Translations under genes and position numbers: made by a program | The notes under the pieces: model-generated | Database searches by the model: none | Told to the model about the DNA's origin: nothing | Seen by the model: only the letters and a program-made list of their open reading frames with translations | From: HXMU1420-13 sp963691715 | Lineage (GTDB): Bacteria; Bacteroidota; Rhodothermia; Balneolales; Balneolaceae | NCBI GenBank assembly: GCA_963691715.1 | Contig: OY829281.1 | Location: 1-64,000 of the forward strand | Direction: 5' to 3' | DNA: 64,000 nt | Shown here: in pieces, positions 8,326 to 17,364 of the stretch | How positions within the stretch are numbered: the first letter of the stretch is position 1 | Layout of the letters: the number at the start of each line of letters is the position of its first letter

Positions 8326-9996
8326 TTGAGCGATCAGAAAATAATATTCTCCATGGTTGGAGTTAGTAAAATCCACAAACCAAATAAAACTGTACTTAAA
8401 AATATATACCTCTCTTTCTTTTATGGGGCTAAAATTGGAGTTTTAGGTTTAAACGGAGCGGGAAAATCAACCTTATTAAGAATTATTGCTGGCGAAGATA
8501 AAGATTACATTGGTGATATTAGTACACAGAAAGGAATCACTTTTGGATATCTGCCACAAGAACCACATCTAGACCCGGATAAAACAGTAAAAGAAATTGT
8601 TGAGGAAGGTGTTCAAGAAACTGTTGATTTGTTGAAAGCCTATGAAGAGGTAAACGCACAATTTGCTGAGCCAGATGCGGATTTTGACGCATTAATTGCT
8701 AAACAGGCTAAATTACAGGAACAAATTGATCACCTAGATGCTTGGAATCTGGATAGTAAATTAGACCAAGCGATGGATGCACTACGATGCCCACCGGGAG
8801 ATACATCTGTAAAAGTTCTATCTGGTGGAGAAGCAAGACGTGTAGCATTGTGTCGACTTCTTCTAAAGAAACCTGACGTTCTTCTTTTAGATGAACCTAC
8901 CAACCATTTGGATGCAGAATCAGTAGGTTGGTTAGAACAGCACTTAGCTCGTTATGAAGGGACTGTAATTGCAGTTACCCACGATCGTTATTTCTTGGAT
9001 AACGTTGCAGGATGGATTTTAGAACTAGATAGAGGTGAGGGAATACCATTTAAAGGTAATTACACGTCTTGGTTAGAACAAAAATCTGAACGACTTAAAC
9101 AAGAAGAAAAACAAGAGTCTAACCGCCAAAAAACACTACAACAAGAGTTAGAATGGATTCGGCAGAATCCAAAAGGTCGTCGGGCAAAGAGTAAGGCTAG
9201 AATAAACGCTTATGAAGAATTGCTTTCACAAGAGAACGAGAAGCGAAGTGAAGAAATGCAGATTTTCATTCCTGCAGGGCCAAGACTTGGTACAAAAGTG
9301 ATTAATGCAAACGAAATTGTTAAAGGGTACGATGATAGCTTACTGGTAGAGGACATGAATTTTATGTTGCCACCTGGTGGTATAGTTGGTGTGATTGGAG
9401 CCAATGGTGCAGGTAAAACAACCTTGTTTAAAATGATCATTGGCGAAGAACATCCTGATTCGGGAACAATGGAAATAGGAGATACGGTACAACTAGGTTA
9501 CATTGACCAAAAGCGACCACTTGATCCAAATAAATCTATTTGGGAAGAGATTTCTGGAGGTCATGATATTCTTCAATTAGGAAATCGTGAGGTGAATTCG
9601 AGAGCATATGTATCTCGTTTTAATTTTGGTGGATCTGATCAACAAAAGAAAACCTCCCAATTATCAGGGGGGGAAAGGAACAGAGTACATCTTGCAAAGA
9701 TGCTAAAAGAAGGAGCTAATGTCCTCCTATTGGATGAGCCTACGAACGACCTAGATGTAAATACTCTTCGTGCTTTAGAAGAAGCTTTACTTAGTTTTGC
9801 AGGTTGTGCTGTTGTTATTTCTCATGATAGATGGTTCCTAGATCGTGTTGCCACTCATATATTAGCATTTGAAGGTGATAGTCAGGTTTACTGGTTTGAA
9901 GGAAATTATCAAGAATATGAAGTAAACCGAAAGGAACGATTAGGGATAACTGATAACCAGCCTCAACGCATTCAGTACAAAAAATTGATGCGTTAA
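8326..9996 (+). CDS. ettA: Energy-dependent translational throttle protein EttA
   Basis: A 556-residue ABC-F ATPase matching EttA along its length. Walker A is GLNGAGKST and GANGAGKTT, the signatures LSGGEARR and LSGGERNR, and the Walker B sites LLLDEPTNHLD and LLLDEPTNDLD. The EttA-typical stretches LELDRGEGIPFKGNYTSWLEQK and RAYVSRFNF are present (the first given here as LDRGEGIPFKGNYTSW), as is the C-terminal QRIQYKKLM end. EttA binds the ribosomal E site and gates entry into the elongation cycle according to ATP/ADP level. Translation appears to start at a TTG (8326); no ATG lies close to the conserved N-terminus, and the length agrees with E. coli EttA (555). Confidence 0.96.
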   Translation: MSDQKIIFSMVGVSKIHKPNKTVLKNIYLSFFYGAKIGVLGLNGAGKSTLLRIIAGEDKDYIGDISTQKGITFGYLPQEPHLDPDKTVKEIVEEGVQETVDLLKAYEEVNAQFAEPDADFDALIAKQAKLQEQIDHLDAWNLDSKLDQAMDALRCPPGDTSVKVLSGGEARRVALCRLLLKKPDVLLLDEPTNHLDAESVGWLEQHLARYEGTVIAVTHDRYFLDNVAGWILELDRGEGIPFKGNYTSWLEQKSERLKQEEKQESNRQKTLQQELEWIRQNPKGRRAKSKARINAYEELLSQENEKRSEEMQIFIPAGPRLGTKVINANEIVKGYDDSLLVEDMNFMLPPGGIVGVIGANGAGKTTLFKMIIGEEHPDSGTMEIGDTVQLGYIDQKRPLDPNKSIWEEISGGHDILQLGNREVNSRAYVSRFNFGGSDQQKKTSQLSGGERNRVHLAKMLKEGANVLLLDEPTNDLDVNTLRALEEALLSFAGCAVVISHDRWFLDRVATHILAFEGDSQVYWFEGNYQEYEVNRKERLGITDNQPQRIQYKKLMR

Positions 9997-10049
9997 CGGT
10001 ATACGTATACTAATAGCATTGTTGAACGAGTTATGCAAAGTGAATAATT

Positions 10050-10595
10050 TTGACAACATTGAACAAACTAACTTTTGTCTTATTTATTAATTGTATGTGT
10101 GTTTTTGAAGCTATAGCACAAAAATATGCAGATGAATTCCGACCAAAACATTTCGGAGTGAATATTTCTACCCTTAGTGGATTTGGGCTCTCTTTTATAA
10201 ATGATTTGAGCTACTGGGACAATATTAAAACAGTAGTATTTATGTGTTCTGGCATAGACGGAGAATCATTTTTTTGTACAAATGAAGATGATTTTAAATT
10301 TAATGTAGGCCTTGAATACCAACGTGATATAGTAGAAAACACATTTTTAAGATTTTATGCTACTCTTGGTGGCAGTTTCACAAACTTAGTATTTGAATTT
10401 ACAGAATGTTATTCCCTTTCATGTAGTCATTTTAATAGAGGTATTGGACTTGGGTTAGACTTAGAACTCTTTAAAAAAATTGCATTCAATGTTCACAAGA
10501 CTTATCAATACACCAATACCTATGGCAAGAGTTCTATGAGCGATCATGGGTTTGGATGGGGTTTAGGTATTACTTTTCATCTCACATCGTATTAA
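10050..10595 (+). CDS. Small secreted beta-barrel-like protein (paralogue 1)
   Basis: About 181 residues with an N-terminal signal peptide (hydrophobic run ending AIAQ, about residue 24) followed by alternating polar/hydrophobic strands ending in GWGLGITFHL, as in small outer-membrane beta barrels. The function is unknown. It shares layout and motifs with the next gene: GVNISTLSGFG versus GLALSTMGGSG, GLEYQRDIVEN versus GAEYQRNLFVN, and TYQYTNTYGKS versus TYQYTSEFGEN. The two are tandem paralogues. No ATG fits the start, so TTG at 10050 or 10059 must be used. Two cysteines near 66-76 and two near 130-135 may form disulfides and are absent from its partner. Confidence 0.65.
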   Translation: MTTLNKLTFVLFINCMCVFEAIAQKYADEFRPKHFGVNISTLSGFGLSFINDLSYWDNIKTVVFMCSGIDGESFFCTNEDDFKFNVGLEYQRDIVENTFLRFYATLGGSFTNLVFEFTECYSLSCSHFNRGIGLGLDLELFKKIAFNVHKTYQYTNTYGKSSMSDHGFGWGLGITFHLTSY

Positions 10596-10700
10596 GCTAT
10601 GGAACAAAAAATTATTTATGTATTATCAATTACCTAAAGTTTTTATTCACTGCTTAGTTTTATTTTAATCATATACTATATTAACAAATCCTCACATATT

Positions 10701-11216
10701 ATGAATCGATTATTAATTGTTTTATTGGTCATTATTTTATTGCCTTTCCATACATTTGCTCAAGAATCGGAAGTCGAAAAAAAGAATATTCAACTAGGTT
10801 TAGCTCTTTCAACTATGGGTGGATCAGGTATCTATTATTTAGCAAAACCTACATTGCATGATCATTTCAAGTTTACAGGTATTTTTATATATGACACTGA
10901 GAATGAAAATAAAGACTCATATTTTTCATTAGGGGCAGAATATCAACGAAATTTATTTGTTAACCCAGTGAATCGTAGCTATTCAATTGTCGGCTTCAGT
11001 TTTGATAACAGTATTTCAGGGGAAACTTTTTTTGATGAATCTAATTCAGATCGAATTTTCAATGTTGGAGTTGGTATGGGAATTGATTTTGGAAACCCTG
11101 ATAAAGGTATAATTTTTAATTTACACATCACTTACCAGTACACGAGTGAATTTGGGGAAAATGAATTCAATCGATTAGGTTTAGGTGGTGGCTTTGGAAT
11201 TGGTTTGAATTTTTAG
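10701..11216 (+). CDS. Small secreted beta-barrel-like protein (paralogue 2)
   Basis: 171 residues with a clear signal peptide (about 1-20, ending TFAQ), then a beta-rich body ending in GLGGGFGIGLNF, whose terminal Phe is typical of outer-membrane barrels. It is a diverged tandem paralogue of the preceding gene; the shared motifs are listed there. I cannot assign a function; an eight-stranded barrel would fit the size. The spacer between the paralogues is 105 bases of AT-rich DNA, so each may have its own promoter. It converges on the ABC permease gene, with a 20-base palindrome between them. Confidence 0.7.
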   Translation: MNRLLIVLLVIILLPFHTFAQESEVEKKNIQLGLALSTMGGSGIYYLAKPTLHDHFKFTGIFIYDTENENKDSYFSLGAEYQRNLFVNPVNRSYSIVGFSFDNSISGETFFDESNSDRIFNVGVGMGIDFGNPDKGIIFNLHITYQYTSEFGENEFNRLGLGGGFGIGLNF

Positions 11217-11224
11217 AGGAATAT

Positions 11225-11244
11225 CAGGGTGCCTAGGCACCCTG
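11225..11244. terminator. Perfect 20-nt palindrome, probable bidirectional terminator
   Basis: CAGGGTGCCTAGGCACCCTG is fully self-complementary and sits between two convergent stop codons (11216 and 11259). Neither side has a long T run, so it may only protect 3' ends of the transcripts. Confidence 0.5.
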
Positions 11245-11258
11245 TGAAAATGTGTTTA

Positions 11259-12725
11259 TTATTGCATATCATATCTAAGAAAGGCGAAAAAACAACCTCC
11301 AAAACAAAGTATTATAAGTAATAACAATATCCCAAAGTCAGGAATACTATTGCCTATTGCTTCGATTGGTCTTACAAGAGGCGCGGTGTAGTTAGGCATA
11401 TCGCTAGTATCTAGGGTTTGATCGTCTCGACCAAAATCGATAGAGCTTCCTTTTTTGCTGTCAATACTAATATTTATACCACCAGTATTTCCACCTTCAG
11501 CGATCTTTTCACTTATATATTTTGAAAAAATATCTTTATAATTTCTCATAGATTCCTCATATCGGACTTTCATAGTTATATCAGTTGATGCTAGCTTCAT
11601 TGCAGCTAAATGATAAGAGGCAGCTGGGGATATCCTCGATAAATTTAAGGCATAGCGTTCTTGGATACGCTTTTTGTTTTGAACCTCTTCTATCAAACGC
11701 CTATTGTTTTCTATAATATCAAGCTGTACTTGCTTTCTCGATGTATCATCTTCTTCTAACCATTCCCATTCTTTGTTATCTCTGTATTTTTTTGCTTCCT
11801 CTTCATTCATACTAGAAATAACTTTCTCTCTATCTTTCCGAAGGTTTGTTAAATATTCAAAATATTCATCCCATCTAGATTTTTCGAAAGCTTCTTGTTT
11901 TGATTCAATTTGTGCAACACTTTCTACTGTTATAAACTGCCCGGCAATTACCACACCAAGCCTTGGGATAACAAAAACTGACCCAATCCAAATAACAAGT
12001 AGGAGTAAAAAAGAAAGTGAAGAATGCCTTGTAAGTGCAGATAAAAAAACACCAATTACAATGAATAACGTTATATATATCATTGATAATGCTAGAAAAC
12101 TTAGAATAGAAATCCAATGTTCTGAAAGTAATGGTACTTCAAACAGTACAATTAAAAGAAGACTGGATAAAATTGGAATAAATAATGGAATAATTAGCCC
12201 TAACCAAATCCCGAAAAGCTTTGAGATTAGATAAGTTGATCTTGAAATTGAATTTGCAAAGGCTAATTTCAAAGTTCCATATTCTCTTTCACCGTTTATT
12301 GAGTCGTAGGTAAACAGAATCGCAAATAACGAAAGAACCATTTGAACTATAAATGCAAAGTCAATGATTCTAAACATAGCAAATATTGGTTCATCGGAAT
12401 ATGGACTTCTAATCAATTTAATATCTTGTGAATTTGAGATAGTTGATAATCTTCCAATATCAAAATGTAATCCAGATACAAAAATTTGCATGGGAGAGGG
12501 TTCTCGATGTACACTGTTTTTTATTCTAGACCATCCTGTGGCTTGAGAGATATCTTGATGAGCAAGCTCTTGGACAGCTTCAAACTGTTGTACTGAGTTA
12601 TGATATTCTTTAATCCCAATGTAAACACTAAGTAAAATTAAGATAGAGCATATCAAAAATGTGGCAAAAAATTTCGGACTTAGCATTATACTTTTAAGTT
12701 CTTTTTGAATAAGTAGTGATATCAT
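11259..12725 (-). CDS. ABC-2 type transporter permease (second of pair)
   Basis: A 488-residue membrane protein of the ABC-2 family. One helix lies near the N-terminus (about 18-38), then a large external loop (about 39-125), then a cluster of five helices (about 130-290). A second large soluble region (about 290-455) contains charged helical stretches, and a final helix (about 460-482) ends the protein. The motif LFTYDSINGEREYGTLKL is the typical cytoplasmic ABC-2 coupling region. It is a paralogue of the gene upstream (shared DEPIFAMFR / DEPIFAIFR and DSINGE segments). With that gene and the ATPase it forms a complete exporter with a heterodimeric membrane part. It is last in the operon, 12 bases after its partner. 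Confidence 0.9.
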   Translation of the reverse strand: MISLLIQKELKSIMLSPKFFATFLICSILILLSVYIGIKEYHNSVQQFEAVQELAHQDISQATGWSRIKNSVHREPSPMQIFVSGLHFDIGRLSTISNSQDIKLIRSPYSDEPIFAMFRIIDFAFIVQMVLSLFAILFTYDSINGEREYGTLKLAFANSISRSTYLISKLFGIWLGLIIPLFIPILSSLLLIVLFEVPLLSEHWISILSFLALSMIYITLFIVIGVFLSALTRHSSLSFLLLLVIWIGSVFVIPRLGVVIAGQFITVESVAQIESKQEAFEKSRWDEYFEYLTNLRKDREKVISSMNEEEAKKYRDNKEWEWLEEDDTSRKQVQLDIIENNRRLIEEVQNKKRIQERYALNLSRISPAASYHLAAMKLASTDITMKVRYEESMRNYKDIFSKYISEKIAEGGNTGGINISIDSKKGSSIDFGRDDQTLDTSDMPNYTAPLVRPIEAIGNSIPDFGILLLLIILCFGGCFFAFLRYDMQ

Positions 12726-12737
12726 TTTAGGCCTCTT

Positions 12738-14162
12738 TTATCTTAGATCGAATTTAATAAAGGCAGCAAAAGCACCACCAAAGAACAATACATTGAATAG
12801 CAATAGTAGTCCCATATCTATTATGCTATTTGAAAAAGCAACACCAGCTGTTTGGGTTTTAAATTCAAATACGGGTAGTTCACTTGGGTCTAATAACTCA
12901 GGTTCATCACTATCATCCCCAATTTTTCTGAAAATCATTCTAATTCCACCAGTTTGTGAATTACCCGTTTTTTGTGCCATAAAATCCGAGAATACTTTTT
13001 GATAATTGTACGCTTCATCTAAAAACTGAGACTGTAGTTTTATTGATGTACCTGCTAATTCTGTAGCAGCATAAGTAAATACAGAAGTAGGAGAAATGCG
13101 TGAAAATGTTAATGCTACATTTTCTTGCACCCTTCTTTTATTTGTTAGGTCTTCATTCAAACGTGCATTAAATACGTCAATTTTTTTTTGGCGTGCAGCA
13201 CCGAGTTCACTCATGAAAGCTCCAAACTGATGTATTGTATTCTCAATATCAGTATTTTCTTCTGAAAAAAAGTTCGTCATTTTAGGACGATCTTCATCAA
13301 AAAGTTGCATTGCATATCTTGTTTTTTGAGTAGTAATCTCATCGATATTCGGCGCATCTATCATTCTTCCGGATACAAGTATAGAGGCTCTGGGGATAAC
13401 CAATACCGAAATAACCCATACAACTAAACCAATTAAAAAAGAAGTAGATGGTTTTGATGTAGCTGCAGAAATAGCCATTGCTAATGCAAGGAATAGTCCG
13501 AAATAAGCAATACCTGAAAATATAATTAGACCTAATCTAATCCATTCATTGCCAGAAAGAATAATTCCTAATAAAGGTAATAAGGCACACCCTATAAGCA
13601 TAGGGATTAACAGAGCTACACCTAATCCCATAAAAGAACCTGCTAGTTTACCCCCAATAAAGGAGACCCGTGGCAATGAATTAGAAAAACAAAGCTTTAA
13701 TGTGCCACGAAGTTTTTCGCCATTTATAGAATCATAAGCAAATAGGATTGCAAATAACGATAGAATGGTTCCAAAGATGAATTCTAAATCCATAAATCTA
13801 AAAATCGCAAAGATTGGTTCGTCGTTGTATCGACTATTTTGTGGATGCAATTCACCACGGCTTTTCATGCGAATATTCCTACCAATATCATTAGAAATAC
13901 CATTTACTAGAGTCATTAATGGCTGAGGCTTCATCATGATCGAATGTTCAACCATTTGCCAATCTGTATTACTGGCAATTTGATTTCTATTTTCTTGGAT
14001 AGCAGCTTCATATTGTTTCTGACTAACTAAATAGTTTTGTGCTCCCATAAAAAAAGCTAAAATTATTAAAATGGAGCAGACTGCAAAGCTGATGGTAAAT
14101 CGATTACTTTGTATTATATCTTTTAGTTCTTTTTTAAAAATTAAATAAAACATCGAGCTCAC
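12738..14162 (-). CDS. ABC-2 type transporter permease (first of pair)
   Basis: A 474-residue ABC-2 permease with the same plan as its paralogue downstream: N-terminal helix, large external loop, five helices around 130-290, a second soluble region and a C-terminal helix. The coupling motif is LFAYDSINGEKLRGTLKL. Its start codon directly follows the ATPase stop with no gap, which indicates translational coupling. Large external domains in both permeases are seen in exporters acting on envelope proteins, lipids or metal-site maturation. The substrate is unknown. Confidence 0.9.
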   Translation of the reverse strand: MSSMFYLIFKKELKDIIQSNRFTISFAVCSILIILAFFMGAQNYLVSQKQYEAAIQENRNQIASNTDWQMVEHSIMMKPQPLMTLVNGISNDIGRNIRMKSRGELHPQNSRYNDEPIFAIFRFMDLEFIFGTILSLFAILFAYDSINGEKLRGTLKLCFSNSLPRVSFIGGKLAGSFMGLGVALLIPMLIGCALLPLLGIILSGNEWIRLGLIIFSGIAYFGLFLALAMAISAATSKPSTSFLIGLVVWVISVLVIPRASILVSGRMIDAPNIDEITTQKTRYAMQLFDEDRPKMTNFFSEENTDIENTIHQFGAFMSELGAARQKKIDVFNARLNEDLTNKRRVQENVALTFSRISPTSVFTYAATELAGTSIKLQSQFLDEAYNYQKVFSDFMAQKTGNSQTGGIRMIFRKIGDDSDEPELLDPSELPVFEFKTQTAGVAFSNSIIDMGLLLLFNVLFFGGAFAAFIKFDLR

Positions 14163-14945
14163 CTATTTAATTAAGTTATTTTCAAGCGTCAATACTGTCT
14201 CATCCATATACCCAGCCATATATTCCACATAAAGATTTTCTAGGTTTACCCCTTCCAATTCTGTCTTTGTCTTATGAGCTACAAGAACGCCATGGTTAAG
14301 TATGCCTACATAATCTGCAATTTCTTTTGCCCTGAAAATATCATGAGTACTCATTAATATGGCTTTACCTTCATCTCTGAGCTCACCAATTAGTTGAGTG
14401 AATTCTTTCCCAGCTTTTGGATCAAGTCCCGATGTTGGTTCATCAAGTAGTATAGCTGGTGCATCTTTTAGAATCGCTATTGCTATGCCACATTTTTGGC
14501 GCATACCTTTAGAGAAATTTTTCAATTTTTTGTCAAAAGCGTCACTTTGTAGTCCAACTCGTATTAATGTAGATTCATATTCTGCTCTGGTGTAATGAGT
14601 TTTACCCCCCAATCGAACAAAAAAATCTATATTTTGAATTGCAGTAAAATTTGGATAGAGCTGAACATTTTCTGAAACAAATGAGACGAATTTCTTTGCT
14701 TCCAATGGCTCTCTATTGGCATTAATACCGTTGATAAGAGCTTCACCACCTGTTGGCTGAATAAAATCTAAAAATATATTAATGGTTGTAGTTTTACCTG
14801 CTCCATTCCCTCCCAACATCACAAATATTTCTCCTGCGTGTATTTTTAATTGAAGATTATCAAGGGCTTTCACTCCATCTTCATATACTTTGGTAAGGTG
14901 GTTTGCTTCTAGTAATGTTGCTGGTTTAATTGTTGAATATTCCAT
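14163..14945 (-). CDS. ABC transporter ATP-binding protein
   Basis: A 260-residue ATPase of the exporter type that partners ABC-2 permeases. Walker A is GGNGAGKTT, the Q-loop region is SFVSENVQLYPNFT with Glu in place of the usual Gln, the signature is NFSKGMRQK, Walker B is AILLDEPTSGLDP and the switch His is in MSTHDIFRA. The C-terminus is a short extension after the ATPase core. It powers the two permeases encoded immediately downstream. The gene is the third of five in the minus-strand operon, 34 bases after the NEW3 gene. Confidence 0.93.
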   Translation of the reverse strand: MEYSTIKPATLLEANHLTKVYEDGVKALDNLQLKIHAGEIFVMLGGNGAGKTTTINIFLDFIQPTGGEALINGINANREPLEAKKFVSFVSENVQLYPNFTAIQNIDFFVRLGGKTHYTRAEYESTLIRVGLQSDAFDKKLKNFSKGMRQKCGIAIAILKDAPAILLDEPTSGLDPKAGKEFTQLIGELRDEGKAILMSTHDIFRAKEIADYVGILNHGVLVAHKTKTELEGVNLENLYVEYMAGYMDETVLTLENNLIK

Positions 14946-14979
14946 GACTTAGTTATTTAAAATTCGTAGGTAAGGTGTT

Positions 14980-16485
14980 TTATTTACGTGATAGTTTAAT
15001 GCCAAAGAACACTAGACCACTTATCAAGCCAATGATGAGAAACAGAATAATTGATGTTCCTAACATATTTGCTTGTGCAACAACCTGAACTGTGAATGAT
15101 TTATCTTCCGCATTTATAGGTTGATTATCTGAAAGGGAGGTTGATCTCATGCGAGTCTCATAGCGACCGACGCTAACATCACTTGGTGGGGTGAGATAGA
15201 GTTTGATGGTAGCCTCTTCCCGAATTCCTAGGTTTGGTATGATATTGGGCTCTAAGCGTTTTTCCCATTCATAGGGTACATCTAGTTCAAACTCGATATT
15301 ATCTAATCTTCTTGTACCTTCGTTTATTACTTGCATTGTAAATTCTACAGAACCCGTACCATTAAATTCACTATATAATTGTGGGGTTTTTAAAACTAGT
15401 TTACCAATTCCACGTGGTATCATTTCAAGTCGTACATATCCTACTTCAAATGCATGTATATCATCTATAGTCCAAGTTCCCTTTTTTTTATTGAATTCAG
15501 TTAGTTTTGATATTGGAATAGCCATTACATAAAAATCTATAGGTTCATCCATAGGAACATCAGCGGTTGGGCGGTCAGGCAGTGAAATTTGAAGGCTAGC
15601 AGGAATATTATTATTCGATTCCGTGAATTTGATTTGGCTTATACGCCCTTGTTGACCCCTTTCATTAAAGTAGCGAGTGATTGATTTTGGTAGGTTTACC
15701 ACTTCTAACTTATAAGTGTCTTCCATGCCACTGAACAATTCAAGACCCAATCCGTAATCGGTAGAAGCACCTAATTCTACCTCCTGTGAGAAGCGTTCAG
15801 ATTGAATTAATACTTTATTTGCAGAATCATCTTTTTCAAGGAAAACCTTTGGGTTTCTAGAAGCTCCATTTCCATAAATTAGATTTATGGTGACTTCGTC
15901 TAAATCTTGGAGCATCTCAAATTCAATGGTTTTCGGTAAACCACTTTTGAGTTGATCAATTTTGATTTCATAGGGAGAACTAATTATTGCTCCATCATTA
16001 TTACTTAATGAAACGTAAATATTATGAATTACATCAGGTTGAAGAGATCGAAATATTTCATCCTTCATATTTACTATTTGAGCAAATTCTGCAGTTGCAC
16101 TACTTGTATTCTCTAAAGTAACCCGAATCCGTTTAGTGTTATCATCATCTTGTGTTTTTAAAGCTCTTTTAATGCTTACAAATTGTTGCTCAAAGAGTAG
16201 AACCAATAGTGATTGCTGATAATTAACCTCTGCATCTTGGAATGAATTTAATGCTATTTCATATGCTTCAGGGGAGATCAAGTTTTTGCTAAAGAGTTCC
16301 TTCTTTCTAGAGAGTTCACTTTCAGCTCGGTCATAACTACTTTTTGCTCTTTTCAACCCTAATAAAGGATAGCTGTCGTCCCGAGCATTCGGAAATGGAC
16401 TTTGAGCATATAATTTTTCAGGCACTATAAATAGAAATCCGAACAAGAATATTAATATTGAGCATATTCTATTATTCATTGTCAA
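14980..16485 (-). CDS. NEW3-type membrane-anchored envelope protein
   Basis: 501 residues with a signal peptide (about 1-28, ending LYAQS), a helical segment rich in Leu, Ser and Glu (about 40-120, AESELSRKKELFSKNLISPE, reminiscent of membrane-fusion-protein hairpins), Ig-like beta domains, and a NEW3/COG1470-type domain near the C-terminus (about 380-470, with YETRMRSTSLSDNQ). One transmembrane helix (about 475-497) and a basic tail KLSRK close the protein. It would sit in the inner membrane with most of its mass in the periplasm. Cotranscription with the ABC genes suggests a periplasmic partner of the exporter. It overlaps the upstream PDZ gene by 14 bases. Confidence 0.7.
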   Translation of the reverse strand: MTMNNRICSILIFLFGFLFIVPEKLYAQSPFPNARDDSYPLLGLKRAKSSYDRAESELSRKKELFSKNLISPEAYEIALNSFQDAEVNYQQSLLVLLFEQQFVSIKRALKTQDDDNTKRIRVTLENTSSATAEFAQIVNMKDEIFRSLQPDVIHNIYVSLSNNDGAIISSPYEIKIDQLKSGLPKTIEFEMLQDLDEVTINLIYGNGASRNPKVFLEKDDSANKVLIQSERFSQEVELGASTDYGLGLELFSGMEDTYKLEVVNLPKSITRYFNERGQQGRISQIKFTESNNNIPASLQISLPDRPTADVPMDEPIDFYVMAIPISKLTEFNKKKGTWTIDDIHAFEVGYVRLEMIPRGIGKLVLKTPQLYSEFNGTGSVEFTMQVINEGTRRLDNIEFELDVPYEWEKRLEPNIIPNLGIREEATIKLYLTPPSDVSVGRYETRMRSTSLSDNQPINAEDKSFTVQVVAQANMLGTSIILFLIIGLISGLVFFGIKLSRK

Positions 16486-17212
16486 TCATTTTAGTACTTA
16501 TGTTAAATGACCCTTTAATATCAGGCATAGGGAAAGAGAAAGTTTTTTGAACTCCATTTTTTTCAATTACTAAATCAATGATATCTCCAACAGTAAGTGT
16601 ATTTAGAAATTCGGTGACATCGTAAGCTAAATCGAATGTTTTTCCATTTATGGTTTGTAATTGATAACCAGTTAAATCGAAGGATTTCATTTCTTCTGGT
16701 ACCAGTTGCGGGATGGGTGCTTTTACAATAATTTGATCGTTCTTATCTGAAACAATAACTCCGAGTTGTGGAATTATAATAGGAGTTTCGAACATATCTA
16801 AATCCATCCTAATTGCTTGATGAAATGATCCATCAGGAACGTCACCCTTACTTCTTGTTAGAATAAACCGTTCTTCTCCTCTACGAACCCCAATTTTTAT
16901 TACTTCATTATCTGATATAGATTCATATTTTTTTCGAAGCCCTGTTATGTCTTTTATTTTTTTTCCATTTATCATAAGGATTAGATCATCCTTTTGAAGA
17001 GTCTCTGATGTTGAGGATTTGACATTGCCATTACCAATAATCATTTTCACATGAACTCCACTATCACTTATTTCAGTAAGTATGGCATTAAATTCTTTTA
17101 GAACCATTGATGAATGGTCATCTAAAGTTGTGATTTTTTCGAATTGACCGAATACGTTGTTGAGTGGGATAAGCGTTAGCGAAAGAAATGCTAGAATTGA
17201 TAGGTTTTTCAT
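16472..17212 (-). CDS. Periplasmic PDZ-domain protein
   Basis: 246 residues with a signal peptide (about 1-22, ending VFGQ). Two PDZ-like units are visible: about residues 40-125 (LQKDDLILMINGKKIKD, then EVIKIGVRRGEERFIL) and 140-235 (LTGYQLQTINGKTFD, then GDIIDLVIEKNGVQKTF). No protease domain is present, so it is likely a periplasmic adaptor binding protein C-termini rather than an enzyme. It is the first gene of the export operon and starts 152 bases from the divergent sensor kinase. PDZ plus NEW3 plus ABC-2 suggests that the exporter handles or senses envelope proteins; that is inference. Confidence 0.7.
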   Translation of the reverse strand: MKNLSILAFLSLTLIPLNNVFGQFEKITTLDDHSSMVLKEFNAILTEISDSGVHVKMIIGNGNVKSSTSETLQKDDLILMINGKKIKDITGLRKKYESISDNEVIKIGVRRGEERFILTRSKGDVPDGSFHQAIRMDLDMFETPIIIPQLGVIVSDKNDQIIVKAPIPQLVPEEMKSFDLTGYQLQTINGKTFDLAYDVTEFLNTLTVGDIIDLVIEKNGVQKTFSFPMPDIKGSFNISTKMIDNE

Positions 17213-17277
17213 TTTTAAAGCGTCCTTTTATTTAATTTTTTATGACGCTGTAAATATTCGAATTCTATGAGCGTGAG

Positions 17278-17327
17278 TTGTTAAAGGCTCGCAAAATGTT
17301 TGTTAAGGATGTTAAATTGATGCTAAA
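17278..17327. promoter_or_regulatory. Candidate OmpR-family operator: TGTTAA direct repeats
   Basis: In the spacer between the divergent export operon and the kinase gene, TGTTAA occurs at 17279, 17301 and 17310, and TGCTAA at 17321. The last three are spaced 9 and 11 bases and the first is 22 bases away, close to whole helical turns. OmpR/PhoB-class regulators typically bind such direct repeats. The regulator encoded at 19278 is the obvious candidate. Confidence 0.5.
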
Positions 17328-17364
17328 TTTTTTTACTTAGCTTAAAAACCAATTAATTTTAGGT

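Noticed and set aside
4962..9996. ABC-F genes as an antibiotic-resistance (ARE) cluster
   Set aside because: Their features match Uup and EttA housekeeping types; linker and tail regions do not suggest ARE proteins, and no resistance genes are nearby.
9997..10049. GTATACGTATAC palindrome after ettA as a terminator
   Set aside because: It is short, AT-rich and has no T run.
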